Source: Trichobilharzia szidati
Taxonomy: Eukaryota > Platyhelminthes > Trematoda > Strigeidida > Schistosomatidae
DNA: 64,000 nucleotides
Direction: 5' to 3'
Assembly: GCA_944472155.2 (NCBI GenBank)
Contig: OX235273.1
Location: forward strand, 4,623,204-4,687,203
Part shown: positions 52,451 to 62,339 of the stretch, piece after piece
Layout: every line of letters begins with the position of its first letter
How positions within the stretch are numbered: position 1 is the first letter of the stretch
Program-made: the position numbers and the translations under genes
Notes under the pieces: generated by a model
What the model was told of the DNA's origin: nothing
The model's database searches: none
What the model saw: the letters and a program-made list of their open reading frames with translations, nothing else

Positions 52451-53261
52451 TTCACTTTTTCCTTGTAAAGCTGCAGCCTCACAATTTTGAAAGAATAATG
52501 CATCCCATAGGTTAATCGCCATCTGTATAACCTCATGGTGAAAACCATGATTTCTGAATTTGAGTGAGTCAGCTCGAAGCCGCCTGAGGTCAGCAAATTT
52601 ACTGGTGACTGAGAATTATGCCTTTCTAATGAGCTCAGAAACGAATTTCCACATGATTGCCTCAAAAATGACTTCTTACTATGGATCGCTAAACTGAATT
52701 GGGTTATGAGGCATTTCAATAGATCACCATGCTGGACAGTAAGCAATTAAACTGATTATCTACAATACTTAATGCTCACATTATTCAGATTTTTAATAGC
52801 TAGTCCAATCAACTAATTTTAGTGGTGATAAGAGTGAAATTTAGAGGATTGGTTATGAGTAGTGTGCGGTATTATTGCAATTTGTAGGATGCGTCTTATG
52901 GTGTGTACGATGTGAACATTTGCACCACACATCAGATCCTTGAACAGAACCGAAATGGCACTTGACGGGTCAAGTGTCTGATGGTAACATATAACAGATA
53001 ATGTGGGGAAGGAATGAAAGTATATAGGCAGTCATCTAGCCAGCTAATTATAATGATATCAGACAAGCGAGTTCAGTGGAGATCTTTCAATCAACCCCTT
53101 TGCTTCAATTGAGACGCAATAAATAATTATGATATGGATAATCCGCTTAGTTTCCAAAAGGAACTCAAATGTATCTTCACCCTGAACTGTGTAATTTGTA
53201 AATTACAAAGTTTAATTCCAACCTCGTCTAGTTTATTAGCTTGCTAATGTTCTAGCCAGTC
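52451..53261. other. No confident gene
   Basis: The first about 300 bp may extend the RTE-A copy. A 112-codon minus frame (52746-52408) has no recognisable motif. The rest is unassigned. Confidence 0.4.
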
Positions 53262-54062
53262 CTAGGTCTGGAAAAAGAGAGAGAATCGGGCATGGAGCCA
53301 GCGACCCTACTCCGCAAAGCCAATCAAAATGCTACAGAAACTTCAAAGCATAAGAGAAATATTAAAAATACTGAAACCGAAAAAACTTATTTTCCCTGGA
53401 ATCGGAGAGGCGAAATGACACAGCGGGATAGTGAAAGTTAGCCTTCGAAAAGCCAGTCAACCAGCCAGCGAATATATCTTCTCTCGATGAAGGCAAGAAT
53501 AAGAATGGGGACATGTGATTTTTGTACGATGTACAATGCTGGAAAAGCTACCCAGGTTGACAAAGAAATGAGAAGATATAGTTTTGAAGTGCTGGATATC
53601 TGCGAGAGCAGATGGAGTGGATGCGGACTGTTAAATTGTAAACTGGCAAGTCAATGATCTACTCAGATCACCCAAATGACAATCACGAGTACATTAAGGT
53701 AGTGGAGCAGCTATCATGATATCATCAGTGGCAACCAAAGTCTTAATGCAGTGGGGGCCAATTTCATCCAGGAAGGAAGGTTAAAGTTATCCAATGCTGT
53801 AAACAACTCAGAAGAAGAGAAGAATGGAGATTTTTATATAGGCAATTCCAAGCACTAATGGACATCATCCCGAATTGCAACATCAAATTTCTTATGGGGT
53901 AATGAATGCCGGCTAAACTGGGATCAGGCAATTGCAGGAAGAGAACTCATCATGGGTCGAGAGGCAAATGTGGGCCCAGCTAAAGAGGACGGCAGAAAAT
54001 AGAACAAAGTGGAGATGTGTTGTTGAAGCCCTGTGTTTGACTTGGAACCCAAAGGAATAGAA
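53262..54062 (+). mobile_element. Internally deleted RTE-A (endonuclease start joined to C-terminus)
   Basis: At 53500-53630 the plus strand reads across frames as GTCDFCTMYNAGKATQVDKE and MRRYSFEVLDICESRWSGCG. This is the opening of the RTE APE-type endonuclease, including the E of the SE-R-W catalytic block. At 53935-54058 it continues with the C-terminus (QMWAQLKRTAENRTKWRCVV, EALCLTWNPKE-stop) and the RTE-A 3' end with ATAATAAC. The remainder of the nuclease and all RT motifs are missing. The upstream 240 bp (53262-53500) is probably its 5' UTR. Confidence 0.7.
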
Positions 54063-55160
54063 ATAATAACAGTAAATTTAATTACATGTACTATCGGATC
54101 ACTCAAGTAATTAGCCACAATTTTGATTATTTCAACTGATTTAACTCTCTAACATCAGTGAAGCTTGTTGCACTATTAGTGCACTGTGACCGAAATGTGT
54201 GAAAACGCCATCTGGTGCTTGTATTAGGTTGATATGGCTGGCGAGCAGCACTGGTTGTTTTTAATAACTTCGGAGTACTTGTACCATCATGAACACTGTT
54301 ATCATTCCTCTAGACTTCAAGTGGATTCAGGAGCACATTTCCACTTCACTTCGTTCTCTACAGGCCTCTTATTTAACAGGTGTTTGTCGATATCGACTGG
54401 ATTGGTAAATCTACCAGCCTATCTTCTTAAGTCATTCAGACAACAACAAGTGATTCGCTTGATGATGCTGGCTACTCCCTGGAGCAGAATCAACGTCAGA
54501 ATAAACATTAAATCGCCCCAAAGTCATTGCTTTCACCAGCTGCTTCTATTGAACATGAGATTATACCTCAAAAGACATGACATCATTATATTCAAATCAT
54601 GCGATACAATTAATCATAATTGATTATCATTTCCGTTCAGTAATTATACACATAATTCGTTCATAATCATACAATTCCAGTAGTATCCTTTGTAAATGAT
54701 TTATTGCGTGACACTAGGTATATACATATATTTCATTTCGACCACCGTAAACACATACATGTTTATCAGTATTCACAGAAAACAATAGAGAACTGGGTTA
54801 TTTTTTTTCAGGTTGTCTGCGAATTTTTTTCTGCATTCAGAGGATTTCTCCTCATCCAAACTCTTTTATATATTTAGCCTAGATTGTGGAGGTGTTGGTT
54901 TGCAGAGAAGAGATCGATTTCAATTTAGATAACTACTGAAAATATTGGGAATGCTAGGCAGATGTTCCATATCAACCTGAGACTCCTTACTGCTCCTTTT
55001 CTATTATCCTACCAATGTAGCGATCGAAAGTGAGTCGTTGTGGGTCTGTACGTAGGGAGCCGATCTCTGCTTTCTACTGCATAGCTGGTCAAAACTTCCT
55101 TGAGACACGCACAATCACAAAAAGCGCCAAAGATAGCAGAAAGAGGATTTCGATAAAGAA
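54063..55160. other. No confident gene
   Basis: A 129-codon plus frame (54234-54623) has no domain features. Part of it (54300-54330) resembles RTE-A 3' ends in reverse. The rest is AT-rich. Confidence 0.4.
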
Positions 55161-55175
55161 AGGAAGACGAAATTT

Positions 55176-55225
55176 GCAGTATAAAATGATACCGTCATTC
55201 TATTTCACAGGTTCTCATCAGCTGC
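55176..55225 (-). ncRNA. Hammerhead ribozyme candidate, left arm of PLE-C
   Basis: Exact CTGATGA (complement at 55215-55221) and GAAA (55203-55206). Stem III is TAGAATGA/TCATTTTA with loop CGGTA. The NUH triplet is ATA, and stem I is GCAG/CTGC. Confidence 0.7.
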
Positions 55226-55739
55226 TGTAGACTACCTGAAATTACAATGGTTATATAAATGATAATAACATACTTTAATGTTTGAGTAGTAGTAGAGAAG
55301 AAAAACTGTAAAACTGACGCATCCAAAATGTAAGATGTAAGCATTACAATTTTTAGTTTAAGTTTTCATCATCAATTTGTACGCTTTTAAAGTAGAAAAA
55401 AGGAGGGAGGGGCAAGGCAGAAAACAGAAAGAATTAACAAACAGTATTAGCTTATAGGTTCACACAGCAACTCGAAAAACAAAAGCGGTTAGAGTTTATA
55501 ATACTGAGATTTGCTCAGTGAACTGAGACCAGTGAATTAGATGACTAATTAATGTAATCAAAACCAAAATTCAGTTGATATAAGTATATTCAAAAATTCA
55601 AAATTCAGTTATCAAGGCAATGAAAGATTAATAACACTCTCTTTCTGTATGCATAAGACTGGTAGGTTTGAATCGTTTGATTGCGATCGCTTCGGCAAAT
55701 CGTAGTGAATTTGCTGTCTTTTTTTATTACAATACACAA

Positions 55740-57540
55740 CAGTTTACCAAACAAGTGGCACTGATATGTTTGTTAACAATAACAATTAAACAGTGTCAAA
55801 ATGTCAATGGGTTGATAATTAACGAAGGAAATCAATACACATTTAAAAGGTAGAAATGGTTAGGATAAATTAATTTCATAAGAATAACCCGTAATTAAAG
55901 ATGAAGTGGTCAGAAAAAATAAAATAATTTGGACAATTATAATTTCTTATAGTTTTTAAAAGTTTAGGGGGAGGGAGGCGACGTAGTCCTTTTTATGCAT
56001 TCTTCTAGAGATGGTCACGGTAAAGAAAGTGGCTGTACAAATTTGTTCTGAACACATGGGCTTGGCTTCTTAAGGTGGATTCCAATTGCTTCAGCTCTCT
56101 GTAGAAGACGAACTCGTAGAGCAAAATAAGGATTAGTCGGAATGCGATAAATAATTTTAAATGCAATACTAACATCAGCCTTATGCTCAGTATCAACAAG
56201 ATGTGCTAAAATAGAACTACGAATAGATCTTGTTTGTCTTTTGCTTAACCATGCTGGATGATGTTCGTAAATACGACGATGAACGTGTCTAATTGTGCGC
56301 CCAATGTAGCTGACTCCGCAGCTGCAGTCAAACTGGTAGACACACATAGAAGAGGCGAATTTAGGTAGTTTATCCTTATTTCTCGAACATAGAATAGGGG
56401 TGGTTGTGAAGAGACAACGTACCTCTGCTGCAAAGTAAGCTCTTTTAACAGCATTCTTCAGGCGCTGTGTTATGATTTCTCCGATGTTGTCACCGAGGAC
56501 CTGCAATTTTATGAACACTGGTTTCTTCAGAACTGTAGTCATACTGACTCTCCTTGGTGCTGAATTCATATTTTTCTCCATGAATTTATCTGGATAACCA
56601 TTTTTTCTAAATAATTCTCTAATAATCTTAAGCTTCTCATTGAGGCAGTCGTCTTAACAGATTAACTTAGTTCTATGAACCAGACACTTTATCAAGTTAC
56701 GTTTATATTTCAAAGGTACAAAGCTCAAAAAATGAGTGTATTGACCTGTTGTTGTAGGTTTCCTATACACACTTCTTCTTAGTGTGCCATCTTCTTTCCT
56801 TGCCATGAAGACATGTAGGAATGAGATACTGTCCTTAGTTTCTTTCTATATGGTAAAGTTTATTGCTGAATGTGCATCATTAAACTTGTCACGGATGTTC
56901 ATTGCATCATTCTCGTCTTTTATAACCACACATGTATCATCCATATATCGACAGTAGAAATCCATGTCATTAATTACTCCTTTCAGTGGTCAATTCTCTA
57001 ATTTGGCGAGGAAAAAATCGGCCAGAATTGGACATAATGGGGAACCCATAGCTGCACCATCAATTTGTCTGTAATATTCCCTATTGAATAAGAAATGAAC
57101 ATTCATTGTACATCTTAAAATAAGTTCCTTCAAGGTGGATACAGAAATCCCGATGTCTATTTTTCGTGTAGTAATCTCCTCACATATAAAATGCACTGTC
57201 TCCATTAACGGTTCATTGGTGAACAAGGAGGATACATCAAAAAATATCATAAACTTGTCCCTCACATTAAGATCTCTTATTTTTTCAACAAATTTAAAAC
57301 TGCCGTTTACGCTATGTTATACCAATTCATTATGCAGAGGCTTTAGGAACTTCACTAGCCATTTTGCTGTTGCATGATATGGGGAATTACACATGTCCAA
57401 CACTGGTCGAAGCGGCAAACCAATTTTATGCACTTTCGGTAGTCCATATAATCTTGGTGTAACCGTGCCAGTAGGCTTTAAAGATTCATATAAACCGTCT
57501 TTCTGTTTTCTAAATGTCTAAATGGGGATTTTTTTCTATA
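55740..57540 (-). pseudogene. PLE-D: nearly intact Penelope-like RT plus GIY-YIG
   Basis: One minus frame from about 57510 to 56015 (about 498 codons) is broken by four stops and no frameshift. Order: RT fingers (TVTPRLYGLPKVHKIGLPLR), motif A (FMIFFDVSSLFTNEPLMETV), motif B (QIDGAAMGSPLCPILADFFL), motif C YCRYMDDTCVV (YMDD codons at 56936-56947), the SISFLHVFMARKEDGTLRRS block, thumb, linker (GYPDKFMEKNMNSAPRR). The nuclease is VYQFDCSCGVSYIGRTIRHV and the C-terminus is LRVRLLQRAEAIGIHLKKPS. Stops lie after LEN (about 56988), at 56846-56848, at 56654-56656 and near 57320. The N-terminal domain is missing. It is inserted in PLE-C between similar target words (ATATTGCTCTCTTTT and ATTTGCTGTCTTTTT). 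Confidence 0.88.
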
Positions 57541-57764
57541 TTGCTCTCTTTTGTCTATTTAATATTTTGAAGGACTTAGAAATCTCTACAAAATGTCCAC
57601 TGTTAACAATATGTTTGGTAATTGCACTCTGATAATATTTACTTCCTTTCAGGCACAAGTTTATTGGATGCGTCAATTTTATGGTATTTCTTCTCTACTA
57701 CCACTCAAACATTGAAGTATGTTATCATCATTTATATAACCATTGTAATTTCACGTGATCTGCA

Positions 57765-57814
57765 GCAGCTGATGAGAACCTGTGAAATAGAATGATGATG
57801 TCATTTTATACTGC
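57765..57814 (+). ncRNA. Hammerhead ribozyme candidate, right arm of PLE-C
   Basis: GCAG (57765-57768), exact CTGATGA (57769-57775), GAAA (57784-57787), stem III TAGAATGA/TCATTTTA with loop TGATG, ATA site and CTGC (57811-57814). Differs from the left arm in the loop but not in the stems. Confidence 0.7.
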
Positions 57815-57845
57815 AAATTTCGTCTTTTTTTCTTTATCAAAATTT

Positions 57846-58963
57846 ATCAAGCTAACTAAATGCACGAAGTTTTTAAAAATAAGATTATTCACCATAGATC
57901 TATGTGTTCCTGTTCAAAAACAATAGCAACAAGAACTCAAAATTGCTTCAATATTGCCGTCAGGAAGCCTTGATCACAAAACAATTACTGTAGAAAACAA
58001 TCAGATGACCAAAATTCAAATGTAAGAAATAACATAGAATCAAGTGGATCATCTCCAACAATTTGGGATCAAAATCTCTATCTACAAAAATCACACACCA
58101 ACAGTACCTGAAGACCATTCAAGTTTAGAATGACCTTCATTTACTCAGTCAAAATCACATCATAAAACAATACACTATCGATGTATCACTCAACCACAAA
58201 GGGGATTATTAAACAGGCGCGAAGACGAATAATAGGGATCAAGACAACATATGATATCCAGTGCACTTTTGGACGTTAATTCTTCAGTTTTTCTGCATTC
58301 TGCTTTTGCCTGTCATATCTCATATATAATAAAGTAAGATGAAATGAAACTTCTAAACGCAACACAAATCTTTTATGACTAGCGATTGGATAACGCCTAC
58401 AATATGGAGAACACAATTTGGCCAGCTCCAAATAATCCCTTTGTTTTTATGTACTGAATAGAGTTATTTGTCAACTTGATTTTATCTATGTAGCGTAGTT
58501 ATGGTAACGATTGTCTTTGAAGGATGATACGTCAGATGACAACCCCACTGATTTCCACTCAAGAAATTAAGCAAGGGCAGTAAGATGAATGTAGGACAGA
58601 TGAGTGAAAATATCAAGTCATCCGTTTTACCAATGAGAATCAAATTTCAATGGCGGGAAGTTAGGAATTTTCGATTTTTTAAACAATGAATGCCAGCGTT
58701 TTAGGAAAAAAATACCTAAAGAGATTTCTTCCGATACTATCAGTTCTAAGCTTTATGTGTTTGTAAAATATATTTTGTTATTTCATTTTGACGTCGCCGT
58801 TTGTCGTTTAATTATCATTACCCTTTTTTGTGACGTGTACCTGTGAAACACTCCGCTTGCCAAATTAGCCAGTGTATTTGTTCATGTAAAAAAATGGGAA
58901 TATATTCGTGGCCAATATTATTGAACAAGCATCATCAATCCAACTAAGTTTGTTTAAATATAG
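57846..58963. other. No recognisable gene
   Basis: AT-rich; no repeat match and no supported exon seen. It may be intronic to the gene visible at 59.9 kb. Confidence 0.45.
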
Positions 58964-59126
58964 TTCGTAGTACAATGGAGCCATTCTCCTGTATCGTTTC
59001 CATCAGATTCTGTGGAGACAGTTAATAGATTGACAGAAGTCCAATTTTTCAATTATAGAAAATTGAATATTTCAAGCTTAATAATGTTTGATTTCACAGA
59101 ATTTGATGACAGATGCTGACGAGGCA
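58964..59126 (+). other. Possible host exons (75 nt and 27 nt)
   Basis: 58964-59038 follows TTTAAATATAG and is open as 25 codons (FVVQWSHSPVSFPSDSVETV then NRLTE). 59100-59126 follows TTTGATTTCACAG and is open as NLMTDADEA up to a GTAGGT donor. Both are multiples of three and in phase 0. The first donor (GTCCAA) is poor and there is no other support. They lie on the same strand as the convincing exons at 59.9 kb. Confidence 0.3.
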
Positions 59127-59234
59127 GTAGGTGTTAACAAACTCATTAGTTCATACGATGCTTCTGGCTTATTGGGCACTGATATAGAGAATGGATGAAA
59201 CATACAATACCTTGATAGAGTTCTATCCTCTCAT

Positions 59235-59399
59235 CTTTATTGATCCTTTGAGTTTCTAGTGGAACATAGGGCTTCAACTACACGTCGCCACTTGCTTCTG
59301 TCTTCTGCTGTACCTTTCACTTGCATCCATGTTAGTTCATACTGTTTCAACTCTTCTTCACACGATCTCCTCCATGTCACCCTTGCACTGACGTCCCAC
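59235..59399 (-). mobile_element. RTE-A 3' end running into assembly gap
   Basis: TTGAGTTTCTAGTGGAACAT and TTCACACGATCTCCTCCATG match the RTE-A C-terminus (minus: WRRSCEEELKQYELTWMQVK, KWRRVVEALCSTRNSKDQ). The open frame to the stop is intact as far as it can be seen. The rest is in the gap. Confidence 0.8.
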
Positions 59400-59893
59400 N
59401 NNNNNNNNNNNNNNNNNNNNNNNNNNNNNNNNNNNNNNNNNNNNNNNNNNNNNNNNNNNNNNNNNNNNNNNNNNNNNNNNNNNNNNNNNNNNNNNNNNNN
59501 NNNNNNNNNNNNNNNNNNNNNNNNNNNNNNNNNNNNNNNNNNNNNNNNNNNNNNNNNNNNNNNNNNNNNNNNNNNNNNNNNNNNNNNNNNNNNNNNNNNN
59601 NNNNNNNNNNNNNNNNNNNNNNNNNNNNNNNNNNNNNNNNNNNNNNNNNNNNNNNNNNNNNNNNNNNNNNNNNNNNNNNNNNNNNNNNNNNNNNNNNNNN
59701 NNNNNNNNNNNNNNNNNNNNNNNNNNNNNNNNNNNNNNNNNNNNNNNNNNNNNNNNNNNNNNNNNNNNNNNNNNNNNNNNNNNNNNNNNNNNNNNNNNNN
59801 NNNNNNNNNNNNNNNNNNNNNNNNNNNNNNNNNNNNNNNNNNNNNNNNNNNNNNNNNNNNNNNNNNNNNNNNNNNNNNNNNNNNNNNNNNNNN
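59400..59893. other. Assembly gap (N)
   Basis: 494 undetermined bases. Long frames reported across it on either strand are artefacts. Confidence 1.
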
Positions 59894-60274
59894 GGTAAAA
59901 CCAGTAAAATTACTGATGAAACCTCCGATGGACGACAATCGACAACATTCGATAGTCTACTATGTATGCTGAAATTATTATGCCTATTTGGAAGGTAAGT
60001 TGAATATATGTGTGCTCAACTTTATTTTTAATTTACTTCAATAGAAATGAAGATATTCGACAGTTAATAACTGACGGAGAAACTATACATCAAACTTTAC
60101 CGAATCTCCTGAAATTGGTAATTTTAGCTGTTATGATTTTTACAAAGTCAAATTTTGATAGGCTTGTAATGCTCAACAACTTGACGTGGAATTTTCAGAA
60201 TTACTTGAGCTAACTGTTGATCTCATAGAAGTTCTATATGATCCTCAATACATGTGGAGAAGGTGGAAAACTAG
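59894..60274 (+). CDS. Host gene, three consecutive exons (unidentified protein)
   Basis: Exon 1 is 59894-59994 (left end in the gap; SKITDETSDGRQSTTFDSLL, then CMLKLLCLFGR), ending at GGAAG/GTAAGT. A 50-nt intron ends TTACTTCAATAG. Exon 2 is 60045-60117 (NEDIRQLITDGETIHQTLPN, then LLKL). A 44-nt intron (GTAATTTTAG ... TTTTGATAG) follows. Exon 3 is 60162-60274 (CNAQQLDVEFSELLELTVDL, then IEVLYDPQYMWRRWKTR), ending AG/GTAAGT. The frame stays open over all 287 nt, and every boundary is GT-AG with matching phase (2, 0, 2). The leucine-rich helical look suggests an armadillo/HEAT-like part of a large intracellular protein, but I do not recognise it. Downstream exons would lie beyond the transposon-filled intron that follows. 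Confidence 0.7.
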
Positions 60275-60364
60275 GTAAGTTAGTGTTGGGATAAAACTGT
60301 TAATGTACCTTTACAAAGATTTTTTGTTTGTGTCCCAAGTGTTCATTTCTAAGAACTTAATTGG

Positions 60365-60690
60365 TTTTTAGTTTGATTACGGATTGATATCAGTTAGAGA
60401 GCCTTGTGATAATCAGGGAGAAATTGGTTAGGCGTTTCGTCCTAGTCTGGGTCTCTTCAATAGTACTCACTGCATCACCCCACTGGGGGATTAAACATAA
60501 AAACTTCGGGTTACGAGGTGAGATCGCTGACTATTCAGCCAATATGGTTTAATCCTGTGGTCTATAAATTCTTGACTTTTTGGCTCTACCGCCAGCCCTA
60601 CGCGTCCCACTTGTCACAACTTTTCACTAGGACTTCAAGCGGTTTCCTCCCGCAGTCAATCACTAGTGGGCCTGAGATTAATTTTCAAGC
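60365..60690 (-). mobile_element. Old SINE-A copy
   Basis: TGATTACGGATTGATATCAG, GGCGTTTCGTCCTAGTCTGG and the degenerate tRNA-like region (ATTCAGCCAATATGG) follow the SINE-A order on the minus strand, ending near CACTAGTGGGCCTGAG. Strongly diverged. Confidence 0.65.
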
Positions 60691-60841
60691 GTTAGTTCGT
60701 AGGGAATTGATAGGTGTGTTCGGTTGCAGGAGTACTTATGATACCGCATGGATTCCTCAACACTTCGTACAATGTTGCATCTAATTTACTCAACAGCAAA
60801 AATAAACACTACATGGTAATATTGAAACAAAATTGTTAATT

Positions 60842-61055
60842 TCTTACGAGTTTGACCAGGGAATGATATCAGTTGGAGTACCATTAAAAACCAGTACTGG
60901 AGTACTGGATAGTCAGCTGTTTCATCCGTCCTAGTTTGGGAATCATTGCCAGTACGCATCCACCACAGGGGTTCGAACCCAGGACTGATATCAATCCATG
61001 GTCAAACCCGTAAAAACAAATCTAATCCTTACAAACCAACTCTTGAAAATTGTTA
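60842..61055. mobile_element. Fold-back SINE-A remnant
   Basis: The minus-sense tail end (TTACGAGTTTGACCAGGGAA ... GGTTCGAACCCAGGACT) is followed directly by the opposite-sense end (GATATCAATCCATGGTCAAA, CCCGTAAAAA) and CTTACAAACCAACTCTTG. The two ends are reverse complements of each other. Confidence 0.7.
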
Positions 61056-61084
61056 ATAGAAATTAATTATCATTACCAACAAAT

Positions 61085-61640
61085 TCAAAAATAATAATAA
61101 TAATTTGCTTTATTCCAAAACAGTACTTGTGATACAGAATGGAATTCTCAGCATTTTTACTACAGTATTGCATCCAGTTAGTACATTGTCAATAAATAGA
61201 ATTCTACATAGATTGAGGAAACCACAGTTCATTATTACAACAATACATTGGCTGTCAGTAGCAAAGGTAAAGCTGAAACAGTGTTTGAAGGTGTTAGAAA
61301 AGTGGGAGCTGTCTTATTAACTGGCGTAAGCGAAAGAAAGAGACAAAGCAGCACATAACGGAAAAGAAGAGAGAGAAAAGAACAGAAAGAAGGAAATGTG
61401 TACTATATTTTAAGACTATTTAAGAATTATAGGTGTCACGCCTAATGCTTTCTTTATCACACAGAACCAGCTAAGTAGGTATGTTGTTTGTACTTGCTGG
61501 TGCGAGCATATAGTTTTCTATATTGGCTTCTTGTTTTACCTGATGAGATGCAAGGGGAGAGTTGTGAGTGAAGAGGGTGGTGTGAGTTAGATAAAATGGA
61601 CTTGGCCCATTTTTCACATGAGTCCATGTGCCTGTACAAA
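61085..61640 (-). pseudogene. CR1-like LINE C-terminus and 3' end
   Basis: Minus strand: SCEKWAKSILSNSHHPLHSQ, LSPCISSGKTRSQYRKLYAR and TSKYKQHTYLAGSV-stop (61705-61457), the same C-terminal pattern as 31531-31914. The 3' UTR ends TGCTGAGAATTCCATTCTGT ... GGAATAAAGC and an ATT repeat at 61088-61105. 5'-truncated near 61640. It lies in the presumed intron of the host gene, antisense to it. Confidence 0.8.
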
Positions 61641-61854
61641 AAGCATAAATTAATAATAATATTAATAACTAAAAATATAAGATATTTGAATAATGAGAGG
61701 GTCATTTATTTTATTAAATACATAGTAAGTCGTAGGTTTCACTCTTAACAATATGTCTATCACATAGAAAGCCAGCGGGCACAATAGAGTATCGTTGAGT
61801 TTTTGTACTTGGTTGTACGAGTGAGTATAAACTTGCTACCAATCAATCAAATCC

Positions 61855-62255
61855 CTACAAACCAATACTTGAATATCAATGAGATGCTCACTAGCGACTG
61901 ACCCTATTCAGGTAAGTAGTTATCTGGGGTTCTAGTGGGAAGTCGTGACCAGTAAGGTACAGCAGGTCGGTCGTGAGGACAAATACTCGACGAAGGCATT
62001 GGCTAATGGTCGCATTATGTCGTGAATTGGCAGAAGTTGGAATCCTTGCGCTGGCTATTAGATCGGGTCCCAGTGGCTTAATGGTCTACAAGCTTGTCTT
62101 GTAATCAGAAGGTCCTGGGTTTGAACCATGGGGGTAGGTGCATACTGCAGAAGAGTCCCAGGCAGTAAGACGAAACAGCTGTCTAGCAGTACTCCCTGTT
62201 GGTTTTCCAATGGTTCTCTAACCGATGTCAGCTCATGATGAAATCCTGTAGCTAT
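61855..62255 (+). mobile_element. SINE-A copy (plus)
   Basis: GATGCTCACTAGCGACTG start, GGTCGCATTATGTCGTGAAT, head GGTCCCAGTGGCTTAATGG at about 62066-62084, B-box-like GGGTTTGAACCATG, then GACGAAACAGCTGTCTAGC and CTCTAACCGATGTCAGCTC. The only full-length SINE-A on the plus strand. Confidence 0.85.
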
Positions 62256-62339
62256 CAAATACTTCTTAGCTTACAGTGGCCATTTCTGATCAAATCAATA
62301 GATTCCCTGAAAATCAAACAACTCAACATGGGAAAATGA

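Larger units (their letters stand above)
55165..57845 (-). mobile_element. PLE-C with inverted arms, interrupted by PLE-D
   Basis: Inverted arms: 55165-55345 is the reverse complement of 57690-57845 (AAATTTGCAGTATAAAATGA, TTTCACAGGTTCTCATCAGC, AATTACAATGGTTATATAAA). Inside are two PLE-C coding pieces on the minus strand. 57690-57545 reads INLCLKGSKYYQSAITKHIV and FVEISKSFKILNRQKRAI. 55735-55630 continues with LRFAEAIAIKRFKPTSL. The join fits KSFKIISKQKRS..KFAEAISIKRLKP of the PLE-C at 16.7-17.2 kb. PLE-D sits between. Confidence 0.8.

Noticed and set aside
54234..54623. 129-codon plus-strand frame as a host gene
   Set aside because: No domain, no splice context, uneven composition, and part resembles a reversed LINE 3' end.
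59237..59972. Long open frames across 59400-59893 on both strands
   Set aside because: They exist only because undetermined bases contain no stop codons. The ends belong to an RTE-A piece and to the host exon.
61080..61105. ATT microsatellite as an independent repeat
   Set aside because: It is the 3' tail of the CR1-like LINE on the minus strand.
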